From positions 198,227-262,226 of the forward strand of contig JAJPHD010000001.1 of NCBI GenBank assembly GCA_021325455.1: 64,000 nt of DNA, in the 5' to 3' direction. Origin of the DNA: Actinomycetota bacterium (GTDB taxonomy: Bacteria; Actinomycetota; Acidimicrobiia; Acidimicrobiales; JAJPHD01). How positions within the stretch are numbered: position 1 is the stretch's first letter; every line of letters begins with the position of its first letter. Made by a program: the position numbers and the translations under genes. A model generated the notes under the pieces. It saw only the letters and a program-made list of their open reading frames with translations, made no database searches and was not told the origin of the DNA. Below, one piece after another: positions 39,851 through 49,263 of this stretch.

Positions 39851-41926
39851 TCACTCGCCCGCTGGCACCAGGCGGCGGTTGCGGGCCCGCCGGCCCCGGA
39901 GCAGGGACAGCCCCCACCACAGCGCCAGGACGAGCCCGGCCGCCGCCGTGAGGCCGATGGCGACCGCCGAGAAGGCCGAGGACCGCACGGTGAACCGGCT
40001 GGAGGCCAGCACCAGTCGGCCCCGGGGCGAGAGGAGGCTCACCTGCACGGTGAACTTTCCGGGTGCCCGGGCGCTGACCTCGAACTGGGTGGGGGTGCTG
40101 CGGAAGGGGGCAAGGGTCACGTCCTGGGTGGACTGGTGGGTGGGGAAGTTGAGCCCGTCACTGCGTACCTCGAGCACGCCCCGCACAGGGTAGGGGGCCC
40201 GGGAGACGATGGTCACGGGGAGCTGGCCCGAGCGGGCGGTGAGGGTGACGCTCTCGGTGGGCAGGCGGATGCGGTCAGCCTGGGCCTTGACGAGCCGGTC
40301 CACCGCCTTCAGGTCGGCCTGGCGCTCGGCGGGGGACAGGTAGGTGGACTCGGAGTCCAGCACCAGGTCGGTCATGCGGCTGACGGCCGGGACCCGGCCG
40401 GGGTCGATGGCCAGGGACGAGACGAAGGCCGTCACCCGGGCCCCCGCCGCCCTGACCTCGGCTGCCGGGAGGCGGGGCGGAGGCGAGGGGGTGGGGGAGA
40501 GCTGGCGCACCAGGTCGACTCCGTAGACGGTGGCCGGCCGGACCTGGGTGAAGAACTGGTCCAGGGTCACGGGCCGGATCATGGGGCTGTGGGCCAGGGC
40601 GGCCAGCACGATGCCAAGGGTGGTGGGATCCGCCAGGCCGGGCCGGGAGGCGTCGAGCACCACTCCCCGGGTGTAGCTGGCACCGGGACGGTCTAGGTAG
40701 ATCATGGCCAGGTCGGCAAGGAGCTGGTGGGCGGCCAGGACCGGCTGGCGGGCATCGGCCAGGTGGGCGGCCAGGCCGGCGTCGGCCGTCATGGCCTCCA
40801 TGCTCCGGCGCCCGGCCCGGAGCTGGAAGGGCTGGACGGGGGTTATGCGCTCCGCCAGTGGGGTGAGGACGGCCTCGGGGACGACGAGCTGCTTGGGGGC
40901 GGCGCCGGCCAGGGAGCGCACCAGGCGGAGGCCCGGGCCGTCCAGGTCCCGCCCTCCCAGCCAGGTCGTGGTGTCCGGGGTCACGCCCAGGAGGGAGCTG
41001 ACGACCTGCTCCCCCCGGCGCACCTGGGCCCTTAGCTGGCCCCCGAGCCCCTGGCGGGCCAGCCCGGCGGGGCTCACCGGCGCATACGGCAGGGCTGCGA
41101 CCTCGTGGAAGGGCTGGGCCGCCCAGGTGCGCAGCCTGGCCAAGGCGCTGCGGTCGGCGGGCGTGCCGCCCTCGGCCAGGCCGGCCAGCGTGTCCGGGTA
41201 GGGGGCGAGGGTGAGGGGCACCCGGCTGTTGGCCCCCAGGACGTCGGCCGTGGCGGCCATGGCTGCCTGCTGGGCGGGGGGAAGGACCAGGCCTCCGCCG
41301 GGGCCGGGCCGGGGCGAGGCTCGCAAGGGCAGGACCCACGCCAGGTCGAGCTTGCGGCCCATGGTGGGACGGTCGGCGAAGACCAGGTCGGTGGTCAACT
41401 GGTCGAGGACCGCCCCGGTGCGCACGCTCTCCAGGCTGACCCGGACCGGGTACACGCCCGCGCAGCTGGACCCGCACGAGCCCAGGTCCACCAGGCGCGC
41501 TGGAGGGGGGTTGGGGAGCGGGTGGCCGGGGCTGGCCACGCTGACCGAGAGCCTCACCGCCCCTGGGTGCCCGGGGTCGGGCGGGAGGGAGGCCAGGGGC
41601 ATGGGGCCCATGCCCTCGAGGGGGTAGGTGGCCACCTGGTTATGCAGGGTCTGGTCGAAGGCCGAACGGCTGTGGAGGCGGTCGAACACCACCACCGTCA
41701 CCTGGAGCTGGCTGGGCCTACCCGCGGCGGCAAGGTCCAGGACGAAGGGATGGCCGGGCGTCACCCAGGAGGTCTGGCCCACCAGGCGAAGGCGCGGAGC
41801 CCAGCGGTGTACGGCCGGGCGGCTGGCAGCGGTTGCCGGCCCGGCCAGGGCGAGCCACAGGCCCAGGGACAGGAAGCAGCCCAGGGCAGCGGCCATGGCC
41901 CTGGTAGGGGGCCGGCGGGCTCTCAT
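39851..41926 (-). CDS. DUF6049 family exported protein
   Basis: Large surface-anchored protein of 691 residues. A signal peptide (about 1-33, ending near GPATAAS) is followed by a long outer region and one membrane helix (about 655-675) with a basic cytoplasmic tail. It resembles the mycobacterial protein encoded before mviN (Rv3909) and belongs to DUF6049. LPYAPVSPAGLARQG and YLSPAERQADLKAVD are typical. Its constant position before murJ points to cell-wall assembly, but the biochemical role is unknown. ATGA overlap with the upstream GNAT gene. Confidence 0.85.
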   Translation of the reverse strand: MRARRPPTRAMAAALGCFLSLGLWLALAGPATAASRPAVHRWAPRLRLVGQTSWVTPGHPFVLDLAAAGRPSQLQVTVVVFDRLHSRSAFDQTLHNQVATYPLEGMGPMPLASLPPDPGHPGAVRLSVSVASPGHPLPNPPPARLVDLGSCGSSCAGVYPVRVSLESVRTGAVLDQLTTDLVFADRPTMGRKLDLAWVLPLRASPRPGPGGGLVLPPAQQAAMAATADVLGANSRVPLTLAPYPDTLAGLAEGGTPADRSALARLRTWAAQPFHEVAALPYAPVSPAGLARQGLGGQLRAQVRRGEQVVSSLLGVTPDTTTWLGGRDLDGPGLRLVRSLAGAAPKQLVVPEAVLTPLAERITPVQPFQLRAGRRSMEAMTADAGLAAHLADARQPVLAAHQLLADLAMIYLDRPGASYTRGVVLDASRPGLADPTTLGIVLAALAHSPMIRPVTLDQFFTQVRPATVYGVDLVRQLSPTPSPPPRLPAAEVRAAGARVTAFVSSLAIDPGRVPAVSRMTDLVLDSESTYLSPAERQADLKAVDRLVKAQADRIRLPTESVTLTARSGQLPVTIVSRAPYPVRGVLEVRSDGLNFPTHQSTQDVTLAPFRSTPTQFEVSARAPGKFTVQVSLLSPRGRLVLASSRFTVRSSAFSAVAIGLTAAAGLVLALWWGLSLLRGRRARNRRLVPAGE

Positions 41927-42651
41927 GGGGACAGGCCGGCGGACAGGACGGACAGCCCGGGGGGGCCCGGGTGGAACCCGAGGCCCTCGTAGAGGGCCAG
42001 GGCCCCGGAGTTGCCCACCTGGGTGTTGACGAGGACCTGCTCGGCCTGCCACCGCCTCAGCCAGCGCAGGCCGTCCAGCACCAGTGCGGTGCCCACCCCG
42101 CGCCCGCGGTGGGCGGGGTGGACGGCCAGGCGCTGGAGGAAGCCGCGTCTCCCGGCCCTGCCCGTGACGGCGTAGCCCACCACCACCCCGGTCCCGCTCA
42201 CCGCCACCCGCCAGCGGGAACGGGGCGTGGCGGCCAGCGCCTCCCCGAGGCCCCGCTGGTCCAGGCGCCAGAACTCGCTGAAGGCGAGGTGGTCCACGGC
42301 CAGCACCTGGGCGCGGTCGGCCCTGCGCCCCCGGCGCAGGCAGATGCCCGGGGTCCGGGGCGGGGGGGGGAGGTGGGCGAGGCCGCGGCTCAGCACGACC
42401 AGTCGCTCCTCGACCCGGAACCCCGCCCTCATGTAGGGCGTCTGCTCGAGGGGACCGAGGGCCGAGGTGAGCACCTTGGAGAAGCCGTGGGCGGCCAGCT
42501 CGTCCAGGCAACGGCTGAGGAAGGCGATGCTGGGGCCGGAGGCCCCCGCAACCGGGCTGAGGAGGGCGGTCGAGCAGTCCCCTCGCCAGGGGGTGGTGCG
42601 GGCCTCCTCGCCGCACCAGCGGATGATCTGGACACCAGCTGCCCTGCCCAT
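41923..42651 (-). CDS. GNAT family acetyltransferase (tandem domains)
   Basis: 242-residue protein with two GNAT-like halves. The second has the acetyl-CoA motif RGRGVGTALV (about 173-182) and NTQVGNSGALALYEGLGF. The first is degenerate and has no clear binding loop. It is similar in layout to mycothiol synthase-type double GNATs but the motifs are not decisive. First gene of the wall-export operon; it runs divergently from the HDAC gene. Confidence 0.8.
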   Translation of the reverse strand: MGRAAGVQIIRWCGEEARTTPWRGDCSTALLSPVAGASGPSIAFLSRCLDELAAHGFSKVLTSALGPLEQTPYMRAGFRVEERLVVLSRGLAHLPPPPRTPGICLRRGRRADRAQVLAVDHLAFSEFWRLDQRGLGEALAATPRSRWRVAVSGTGVVVGYAVTGRAGRRGFLQRLAVHPAHRGRGVGTALVLDGLRWLRRWQAEQVLVNTQVGNSGALALYEGLGFHPGPPGLSVLSAGLSP

Positions 42652-42736
42652 TGTCAGGCCAGACTACCGGGGCCGTGGTGACGGGCCAGGGCAACCCGGG
42701 TGGCTGGTCAGGCCCAGGGGCGTAGCCTGGGCGGCG

Positions 42737-43747
42737 ATGGCCGTGCTCCTTGTTGCTCATGAACGGTTCCTCGATCACGAGACCGGACCTGGCCACCCGG
42801 AGGCCCCGGGGCGGCTGGGGGCGGTCGCCCGGGGGATTGACGCCGCCGGCCTGGATGAGGCCCTGGTGCGCGTCACCCCCCGGCCGGCGGAGCGGGAGGA
42901 GCTGGAGCGGGTGCACCCCGGGGCCTACCTCGATGAGCTGGAGAGCTTCTGCCGGACAGGGGGCGGCCACCTCGACCCGGACACCGGGGCGGGAGAGGGG
43001 TCGTGGGACGCCGCCGTGCTCGCCGCCGGGGCGGGCCTGGCGGCGGTGGAGCGCCTCGACAGAGGTGAGGCTGAGGCTGCCTTCCTGGCGGTGCGGCCTC
43101 CGGGCCACCATGCCACGGGGACTAGGGCCATGGGGTTCTGCCTGCTCAACAATGTGGCCGTGGCCGCCGCCGGGCTGGCGGCAAGAGGGGAGCGGGTGGC
43201 CGTCGTGGACTACGACGTGCACCACGGGAACGGGACCCAGGACGTCTTCTACGAGGATCCCCGGGTCCTGTACGTTTCCCTTCACCAGTGGCCGCTCTAC
43301 CCGGGCACGGGCCGGCTGGAGGAGACCGGGGCCGGGGCCGGAGCAGGGACCACGCTCAACCTCCCCCTTCGCCCCGGGACCACCGGAGACTCCTATCGCC
43401 GGGCCCTCGACAGCGTGGTGATGCCGCTGGTCGAGTCGTTCCGGCCGTCATGGCTCATACTGTCGGCCGGCTTCGACGCCCACCGCGCCGACCCGCTGGC
43501 CGACATGGCCCTGACGGCCGGTGACTTCGCCGACCTCACCTCCCGGCTGGCGGCCCTGGTGCCTCCCGGGAGGCGCCTGGCCTTCCTGGAGGGTGGGTAT
43601 GACCTGGATGCCCTGGCCCTGTCGGCCGGAGCGTGCGTGGCGGCCCTGGCCGGGGTGAGCTGGCGGCCCGAGCCGGCCTCGTCGGGTGGTCCCGATGCCC
43701 CGGCTGTGGCCGAGGCCGCTCGCCGTCTGGCCGGCGCCGGCGGCTAG
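42737..43747 (+). CDS. Histone deacetylase family / acetoin utilization protein
   Basis: Zn-dependent amidohydrolase of the class II HDAC-like family, 336 residues. The metal and proton-relay residues are in PPGHHATGTRAMGFCLLNN, DYDVHHGNGTQD and LSAGFDAHRADPLA. It should deacetylate a lysine or small amide. The ATG opens AVLLVAHERFLDHETGPGHPE-type text (PGHPEAPGRL), a standard start. Followed after 43 bases by the CCA-adding enzyme gene. Confidence 0.93.
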   Translation: MAVLLVAHERFLDHETGPGHPEAPGRLGAVARGIDAAGLDEALVRVTPRPAEREELERVHPGAYLDELESFCRTGGGHLDPDTGAGEGSWDAAVLAAGAGLAAVERLDRGEAEAAFLAVRPPGHHATGTRAMGFCLLNNVAVAAAGLAARGERVAVVDYDVHHGNGTQDVFYEDPRVLYVSLHQWPLYPGTGRLEETGAGAGAGTTLNLPLRPGTTGDSYRRALDSVVMPLVESFRPSWLILSAGFDAHRADPLADMALTAGDFADLTSRLAALVPPGRRLAFLEGGYDLDALALSAGACVAALAGVSWRPEPASSGGPDAPAVAEAARRLAGAGG

Positions 43748-43790
43748 AGGGGGCGCCTCGGGGGACCGGCACCGTTACCCTCGGGGAACC

Positions 43791-45218
43791 GTGGCTGCCG
43801 TGATCCCCGAGCGGGTGCGCCCCCTGGTCGAAGAGACCGCCGAGCTGGCCCGGCGCTTCGAGAAGGCCGGCAAGAGCCTCTACCTGGTCGGCGGGGTGGT
43901 GCGGGATGCAATAGCCAGCTTCCCGGGAGGGACCGGCCTGCGGCCGGACCACGACCTCGACCTGACCACGGACGCCAGGCCCGAGGAGACCGAGTCCATC
44001 CTGGCGGGGTGGGCCGACGCCGTGTGGACCCAGGGCAAGCGGTTCGGGACCATCGGTGCCGCCCACCGGGGGCGGCGCTACGAGGTCACCACCCACCGGG
44101 CCGAGGTCTACGACCCCTCGTCGCGCAAGCCCGAGGTCACCTACGCCGACGCCGTCGAAGAGGATCTGGCCCGGCGGGACTTCACGATCAACGCCATGGC
44201 GCTCCGCCTGCCCGACCTGGTCCTGATCGACCCCTATGACGGGCTTGCCGACCTGGCCGCCGGGCGGTTGCGCACCCCTCTGGCCCCCGAGGTCTCCTTC
44301 GGTGACGATCCCCTGCGCATGCTGAGAGCAGCTCGCTTCGTGGCCCGCTTCGGTATGGCCCCCGACCCCGAGCTGGTGGCGGCGGTGGTGGCCATGCACG
44401 ATCGTCTGGCCATCGTGTCCGGCGAGAGGATCCGGGACGAGCTGGACAAGCTCATGACGGTCCCCCGCCCCTCCCCGGGCCTTCGCTTCGTCGTGGACAC
44501 CGGGCTGGCTCGAGAGTTCCTGCCCGAGCTGCCGGCCCTGGCCCTGGAGCAGGACCCCGTCCACCGCCACAAGGACGTCCTGGCCCACACCTTGGCGGTG
44601 GTGGACAAGACCAGCGAGGGCAAGGAGGAGCCGGACCGGGTCCTGCGCCTGGCGGCGCTGTTCCATGACGTCGGCAAGCCTGCCACCAGGGCCTTCGGCC
44701 CGGGAGGGGTCTCCTTCCACCATCATGACGTGGTGGGCGCCCGCATGACGAGGGAGCGGATGCAGGCCCTGCGCTACCCGGCACAGGACATCGAGGACGT
44801 GAGCACCCTGGTGCGCCTGCACCTGCGCTTCCACACCTACCGCATGGGCTGGACTGATTCCGCCGTGCGACGCTACGTGCGAGACGCCGGGCCCTTGCTC
44901 GGCCGCCTCAACGAGCTGACCCGCTGCGATTGCACGACCCGCAACAAGGCCCTGGCCCGGGCCCTGGCCCGGCGCATGGACCAGCTGGAGGAGCGCATCG
45001 CCACCCTGTCGGCCAAGGAGGAGCTGGCTGCCATCCGCCCCGACCTGGACGGCAACGAGGTGATGGACCTGCTGGCCGTACGTCCCGGCCCGGTGGTGGG
45101 CCGGGCTCTGGCCTACCTGCTCGAGATGCGGCTGGAGGAAGGGCCTCTGGGCAAGGAGGAGGCCACGAGGAGGCTGCTCGACTGGTGGAGGTCCCAGCCG
45201 GAATCCTCGACCAGGTGA
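43791..45218 (+). CDS. CCA tRNA nucleotidyltransferase
   Basis: Adds or repairs the 3' CCA of tRNA; called PcnA in mycobacteria. The nucleotidyltransferase motif YLVGGVVRDAI and DHDLDLTT, then RRDFTINAMAL and the RNA-binding DDPLRMLRAARF, are present. A C-terminal HD domain has LAALFHDVGKP and FHHHDVVGA. 475 residues from this GTG; a GTG three codons later is possible. The tRNAs in this window lack encoded CCA, so this gene is needed. Confidence 0.95.
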   Translation: MAAVIPERVRPLVEETAELARRFEKAGKSLYLVGGVVRDAIASFPGGTGLRPDHDLDLTTDARPEETESILAGWADAVWTQGKRFGTIGAAHRGRRYEVTTHRAEVYDPSSRKPEVTYADAVEEDLARRDFTINAMALRLPDLVLIDPYDGLADLAAGRLRTPLAPEVSFGDDPLRMLRAARFVARFGMAPDPELVAAVVAMHDRLAIVSGERIRDELDKLMTVPRPSPGLRFVVDTGLAREFLPELPALALEQDPVHRHKDVLAHTLAVVDKTSEGKEEPDRVLRLAALFHDVGKPATRAFGPGGVSFHHHDVVGARMTRERMQALRYPAQDIEDVSTLVRLHLRFHTYRMGWTDSAVRRYVRDAGPLLGRLNELTRCDCTTRNKALARALARRMDQLEERIATLSAKEELAAIRPDLDGNEVMDLLAVRPGPVVGRALAYLLEMRLEEGPLGKEEATRRLLDWWRSQPESSTR

Positions 45219-45260
45219 GGCCGTCCCCTCCCCGCCTCGAGGGCCCGCTCGCCCCTCCCG

Positions 45261-45998
45261 CTACGCCCCCTCCTTGCGGGCCCGGACCACGAGCGTGCGG
45301 GGCACCCAGCGGAAGGCCTCCCGCCAATCCTGGCTGCGCGGGCCCTCGGGGGAGGGCTCGGGCTCCAGGATGGTGTCCACCCGGTAGCTGGAGCGCACCA
45401 GCGACGAGTGGATGTCCGAGATCGTGTGGTGGTAGCCGGTGAAGGCGATGCCGTCCCGCTCGAAGTCGATGGGGGAGCGGTCGAAGTACGACCTGCGGAT
45501 GAGGAGGCCCTGCTCGGCGTCGTCGTCGATCATGTCGTAGGCGGGATGGGGGAGGCTGAAGACCAGGGGGGCGCCGGTCTTGAGCACCCGGTGGACCTGG
45601 CGGAACACCCTTCTCAGGTCCTCCACGAACCCGAAGGCATAGGCAGAGAAGACGAGGTCTATGGTCTCGGCCCGCAGGAAGGCCAGGTCGGCCAGGTCCC
45701 CCTGGCGAAGCTCCACCCGGACTCCCTCCTCCTCGACCAGGCGGCGGGCGAAGGCCAGCTGCTCGGACGAGAAGTCGATCCCTATGGCCGTGGCGCCCTG
45801 CTTGGCAAAGGCGATGGAGCACTGAGCGCCGCCGCAGCCGAGCTCCAGGACCCGCTTGCCCCTCAGGTTGCCGAGCAGGCGCAGCTCCGCCTCTGTCGGT
45901 ATGTCCGGGCCGTAGTGGGCCACATCTGTCGGCAGCCGGTGACCTTCTTGGTAACTGGCCGAATGGCGGTTCCAGGCGGCGGCGTTGTCGGTCGGCAT
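45261..45998 (-). CDS. SAM-dependent methyltransferase
   Basis: Class I methyltransferase of 245 residues. Binding motif I is RVLELGCGGAQ (about 50-60), with IGIDFSSEQLAFAR, RQGDLADLAF and FSAYAFGFVEDLRRVF as motifs II-IV. The N-terminus WNRHSASYQEGHRLP is typical of small-molecule methylases. Substrate unknown. Faces the CCA-adding gene tail to tail. Confidence 0.85.
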   Translation of the reverse strand: MPTDNAAAWNRHSASYQEGHRLPTDVAHYGPDIPTEAELRLLGNLRGKRVLELGCGGAQCSIAFAKQGATAIGIDFSSEQLAFARRLVEEEGVRVELRQGDLADLAFLRAETIDLVFSAYAFGFVEDLRRVFRQVHRVLKTGAPLVFSLPHPAYDMIDDDAEQGLLIRRSYFDRSPIDFERDGIAFTGYHHTISDIHSSLVRSSYRVDTILEPEPSPEGPRSQDWREAFRWVPRTLVVRARKEGA

Positions 45999-46067
45999 GG
46001 GACAACGGTACCGGTCGGGGCCGGGTGCCGGGGGTGGGCGGACAGCTCCCGGGACGGGCGGACGAGG

Positions 46068-47138
46068 CTATGCCGCCGAGACGAAGTCCTCCACCATGCG
46101 GCGTGCCTCCTCGTCGTGGTACTGGGCGGGGGGCGACTTCATGAAGTAGGCGCACGGGCCGGGCAGTGGCCCTCCGATGCCACGGTCCCGGGCCAGCTTG
46201 GCGCAGCGCACGGCATCGATGATCACCCCAGCCGAGTTGGGGGAGTCCCAGACCTCCAGCTTCAGCTCGAGGTTCAAGGGGACGTCCCCGAAGTTGCGGC
46301 CTTCGAGGCGGATGTAGGCCCACTTGCGGTCGTCGAGCCAGGGGACGTGGTCCGAGGGCCCGATGTGGACGGCGTCGGAGGAGATGCCGTGCTCGATCTG
46401 GCTCGTCACCGACTGGGTCTTGGAGACCTTCTTGGACTCCAGGCGGTCGCGCTCGAGCATGTTCTTGAAGTCCATGTTGCCGCCCACGTTCAGCTGATAG
46501 GTGCGGTCCAGCACGAGGCCCCGGTCCTCGAACAGGCGGGCCAGCATGCGGTGGACGATGGTGGAGCCCACCTGGCTCTTGATGTCGTCGCCGATGATGG
46601 GGACCCGGGCGGCGCGGAAGCGCTCGGCCCAGACCGGGTCGCTGGCGATGAACACAGGTATGGCGTTGACGAAGGCCACCCCGGCATCCAGGGCGGCCTG
46701 GGCATAGTGGCGCTGGGCCTGCTCCGACCCCACCGGGAGGTACGACACGAGGACATCCGCTCCCGCTCGGCGCAAGGCGGCGGCCACGTCGACGGGCTCG
46801 GCGGGGGACTCCTCGAGGACCTCCTTGTAGTAGCGGCCCAGCCCGTCCAGGGTGGGCCCCCGCTCCACCATGACGCCCAGCTCGGGCACGGGGGCGAAGC
46901 GGATGGTGTTGTTGTGCCCGGCGAAGATGGCCTTGCCCACGTCGAGGCCCACCTTGGCCGCGTCCACGTCGAAGGCCGCCACCACCTGGACGTCGCTCAC
47001 GTGGTAGCCGCCGAGGACCACGTGCATGAGCCCGGGGACGGGCTCGGCCGGGTCGGCGTGGCGGTAGTACTGGATGCCCTGCAGGAGCGAGCTGGCGCAG
47101 TTCCCTATGCCAGCGATGGCCAGGCGGACGGTGCTCAT
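46068..47138 (-). CDS. ino1: Inositol-3-phosphate synthase
   Basis: NAD-dependent enzyme turning glucose-6-phosphate into L-myo-inositol 1-phosphate, the first step to phosphatidylinositol and mycothiol in actinobacteria. 356 residues, with the NAD-binding [12 protein letters not shown] (about 10-21), [25 protein letters not shown] and [11 protein letters not shown]. The type without the long eukaryotic insertion. It follows the PadR gene by 22 bases on the same strand. Confidence 0.97.
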   Translation of the reverse strand: MSTVRLAIAGIGNCASSLLQGIQYYRHADPAEPVPGLMHVVLGGYHVSDVQVVAAFDVDAAKVGLDVGKAIFAGHNNTIRFAPVPELGVMVERGPTLDGLGRYYKEVLEESPAEPVDVAAALRRAGADVLVSYLPVGSEQAQRHYAQAALDAGVAFVNAIPVFIASDPVWAERFRAARVPIIGDDIKSQVGSTIVHRMLARLFEDRGLVLDRTYQLNVGGNMDFKNMLERDRLESKKVSKTQSVTSQIEHGISSDAVHIGPSDHVPWLDDRKWAYIRLEGRNFGDVPLNLELKLEVWDSPNSAGVIIDAVRCAKLARDRGIGGPLPGPCAYFMKSPPAQYHDEEARRMVEDFVSAA

Positions 47139-47160
47139 GGAAGGACTCAGCCTTTCTGGG

Positions 47161-47898
47161 TCAGGCCCGGGGGCGGGCCGCGGACAGGGAGACGAGGGGA
47201 GTGGGGTGGCTGGCTGCGGCGGGTCCCGCCCGCCTGCGCTCGGCCTCGATCAGGCGCTCGATCCAGGCGATATCACCTTCCAGGGACTCGGCCCGGTGCT
47301 GGACCAGAGCCGCCCAATAGGCATCCGGGGGGCGGGAGCGGGCGGCCAGCCTCTCCCGCCTCAGGGTGAGGGCCATCCGACGGCGCTCCAGGAGACGGAG
47401 CCGGGCCTCGGGCGAGAGGTGGCGGGCGAAGGCCAGCCGCAGGGCAAAGGACCGGTCGTCCTCGGCGTCCCGGGGACCTTCCCCCCCGGCCAGGAGTGCC
47501 TCGAAGAGGGCCAGGCCGACGGGCGTGATGGCGTACACCTTGCGGGTGCGGCCTTCCCGGGAGCGGCGGGGAGCCCGGGTGGGGGCGCCGCTGGGGGAGG
47601 AGGCGTCGGGCCGGCCCAGGTTGCGGTAGGCGGCCCTCTCGCCTCCGAGGGACCCCGTCATGGGTATGGGGGCCGCCGGGGCCTCTGGCCTGGGGGCTGG
47701 GGGCGGGCCCGACCCGCCCTGGGCTCCGGGCGCCAGGGCCTCCACCGCTCCGGAGGCCTCCAGCCGGGCCAGGGCCGGGTACAGGGAGCCGAAGGAGACG
47801 GTGGCCAGCAGCCCCAGAGTGTCGCCGAGGCGCCTCTTCAGCTCGTAGCCGTGCATCTCCTGCTCCCTCAGCAGGCCCAGGATGGCCAGGTCGAGCAC
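47161..47898 (-). CDS. PadR family transcriptional regulator
   Basis: Regulator of 245 residues. The winged helix starts [25 protein letters not shown] and [19 protein letters not shown]; a low-complexity insertion (about 65-125) interrupts it before [18 protein letters not shown] helical C-terminal dimer region ends the protein. The GTG start is chosen because AAAGGAGG lies seven bases upstream; a longer open frame reaches ATG at 47940, right against an AT-rich operator-like element. Adjacent to ino1, as in mycobacteria (Rv0047c-ino1), so it may control ino1. Confidence 0.88.
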   Translation of the reverse strand: MLDLAILGLLREQEMHGYELKRRLGDTLGLLATVSFGSLYPALARLEASGAVEALAPGAQGGSGPPPAPRPEAPAAPIPMTGSLGGERAAYRNLGRPDASSPSGAPTRAPRRSREGRTRKVYAITPVGLALFEALLAGGEGPRDAEDDRSFALRLAFARHLSPEARLRLLERRRMALTLRRERLAARSRPPDAYWAALVQHRAESLEGDIAWIERLIEAERRRAGPAAASHPTPLVSLSAARPRA

Positions 47899-47940
47899 GC
47901 TGGGCCTCCTTTCCTGGCGGACGTCTCCCTCCCGGGTCAT

Positions 47941-47961
47941 ATATATCGAACCGTTATATCG
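47941..47961. promoter_or_regulatory. AT-rich operator-like element upstream of padR
   Basis: Two direct copies of CGATATA (on the minus strand), 12 bases apart, form the only strongly AT-rich patch in the neighbourhood. Likely a -10 region and/or PadR autoregulatory site. Confidence 0.45.
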
Positions 47962-48071
47962 TTGTGGCCAAAGTATGGCACAACCCCCCGGGGCGGTTCC
48001 AGGGCCCCGCCACCCGCCGGGAATCCAGGGGGCCGCCGGTGGGGGATGGAGACCGGCGCTAGCCTGGCCTG

Positions 48072-48491
48072 GTGAGCTTCGGTACTGAGAGCTTGCGGGG
48101 AGCCGAGCCGGCCCACCCGGGCGCCGGGCACATCGACTACCGGCTGGCCCGCAATGCCGTGGTGCGCGAGTTCCGTCGGGGACGGCTGTCCCGCCTCGAC
48201 GTGTGCGACGCTCACCCCGAGCTCATGAGAGCGGCACGCAGCATCGGGGACCCCACCCGGGAGGACTGCCCCATATGCGGGGAGGCCAAGGTCGTGCACG
48301 TCTCCTTCGTCTTCGGCCCCCGCTTGCCGCCGAGCGGCAGGTGCGTGGCCTCCCGCCAGGAGATGGCCAAGCTGTCAGGCCGCTCGGCCCGGCTGGCCTG
48401 CTATGTGGTCGAGGTCTGCCCGGAGTGCTCGTGGAACCACCTGGCCCACCAGCTGTCCCTGGGTGGCCGGGACACCCGTCAACCCGGCTAG
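48072..48491 (+). CDS. DUF5318 zinc-ribbon protein
   Basis: 139-residue protein with CPICGEAK (about 77-84) and VEVCPECSWNHL (about 115-126), two paired-Cys knuckles likely to bind one zinc. DYRLARNAVVREFRRGRLSRLDVCDAHPEL is the family's N-terminal pattern (DUF5318, next to ino1 in mycobacteria). GTG start. Function unknown. Confidence 0.85.
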   Translation: MSFGTESLRGAEPAHPGAGHIDYRLARNAVVREFRRGRLSRLDVCDAHPELMRAARSIGDPTREDCPICGEAKVVHVSFVFGPRLPPSGRCVASRQEMAKLSGRSARLACYVVEVCPECSWNHLAHQLSLGGRDTRQPG

Positions 48492-48679
48492 GCCTCCTCC
48501 CCCTCCTGCTCCTCCAGCTCATGGGGGTACATGGAGCGGCACGAGAAGCACCACAGCTCGGTCTGCTCCACCCTGGTCGTGGCCGCCGGCTGGTCCCATG
48601 AGCCGGGGCTCACGTACAGGCGATGGACGGTGGCCAGGTCGTCGTCCTCCCTGGCGCAGTTCTCGCACACCCGTTCCAT
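48488..48679 (-). CDS. Small zinc-ribbon protein
   Basis: 63-residue protein with CENC near the start and CFSC in the middle, the usual four-Cys zinc knuckle. The C-terminal HELEEQEGEEA is acidic. It converges on the DUF5318 gene with a 4-base overlap at the stops. No named family recognised; the paired CxxC motifs and ATG give moderate support. Confidence 0.65.
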   Translation of the reverse strand: MERVCENCAREDDDLATVHRLYVSPGSWDQPAATTRVEQTELWCFSCRSMYPHELEEQEGEEA

Positions 48680-48889
48680 GGCCAGACGCTACCGCGGGTG
48701 GGTGCCGCCGAGGAGGGCCTCTCGTGGCCGAAGGCGCCGGTTCGGGTTGAGTGTTACCGCCCCGGGCCATACTGTGGGCGATGGATCGATCGCCGGCGTC
48801 GGCTACCATGACGAGGTCCCAACCGGCCCTGCCCCGCCATGAGCGGGGCCCCGGCTCTTGAGCCGGGTCCAGAGGGAGGTGAGCCGCTG

Positions 48890-49240
48890 ATGCGGCCCTA
48901 CGAGATCATGATCATCTTCGACGCCAGCCTGGAGGAGGAGGCCATCCAGGCCGTCATCGACCGGGCCATCGGGGTGGTCCGCTCCGGCGGGGGGAACCCC
49001 GGCCGGGTGGACCGCTGGGGCCGGCGGCGGTTTGCCTACGAGTTGGCCAACCGCTGGGAGGGCTACTACGTCCTCCTCGAGGCCAATGCCGAGCCGGCCG
49101 CCATGGCCGAGCTCGACCGGATGCTCTTCCTCGCCGACGAAGTGCTCCGCCACAAGGTCATCCGGCTGCCCGAGCGGGTGGCGGGACGTCGTCGTCCCGC
49201 TCCTCCCGCCGACGACCAGACGGTGGCCGCGGCGGGCTGA
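48890..49240 (+). CDS. rpsF: 30S ribosomal protein S6
   Basis: 116-residue platform protein that binds 16S rRNA next to S18. MRPYEIMIIFDASLEE and RRRFAYELANRWEGYYVLL are the family core; the C-terminus has a basic VAGRRRPAPPADD extension. ATG preceded by GGGAGGTGA. First gene of the rpsF-ssb-rpsR-rplI operon. Confidence 0.97.
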   Translation: MRPYEIMIIFDASLEEEAIQAVIDRAIGVVRSGGGNPGRVDRWGRRRFAYELANRWEGYYVLLEANAEPAAMAELDRMLFLADEVLRHKVIRLPERVAGRRRPAPPADDQTVAAAG

Positions 49241-49263
49241 TCATCGAACGGAGCTGAGACCAA

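Noticed and set aside
39851..43285. A very long minus-strand reading frame continuing upstream of the DUF6049 gene
   Set aside because: Only the part from 41926 has family motifs and a signal peptide; the upstream portion is antisense to the HDAC and CCA genes and has no conserved motifs.
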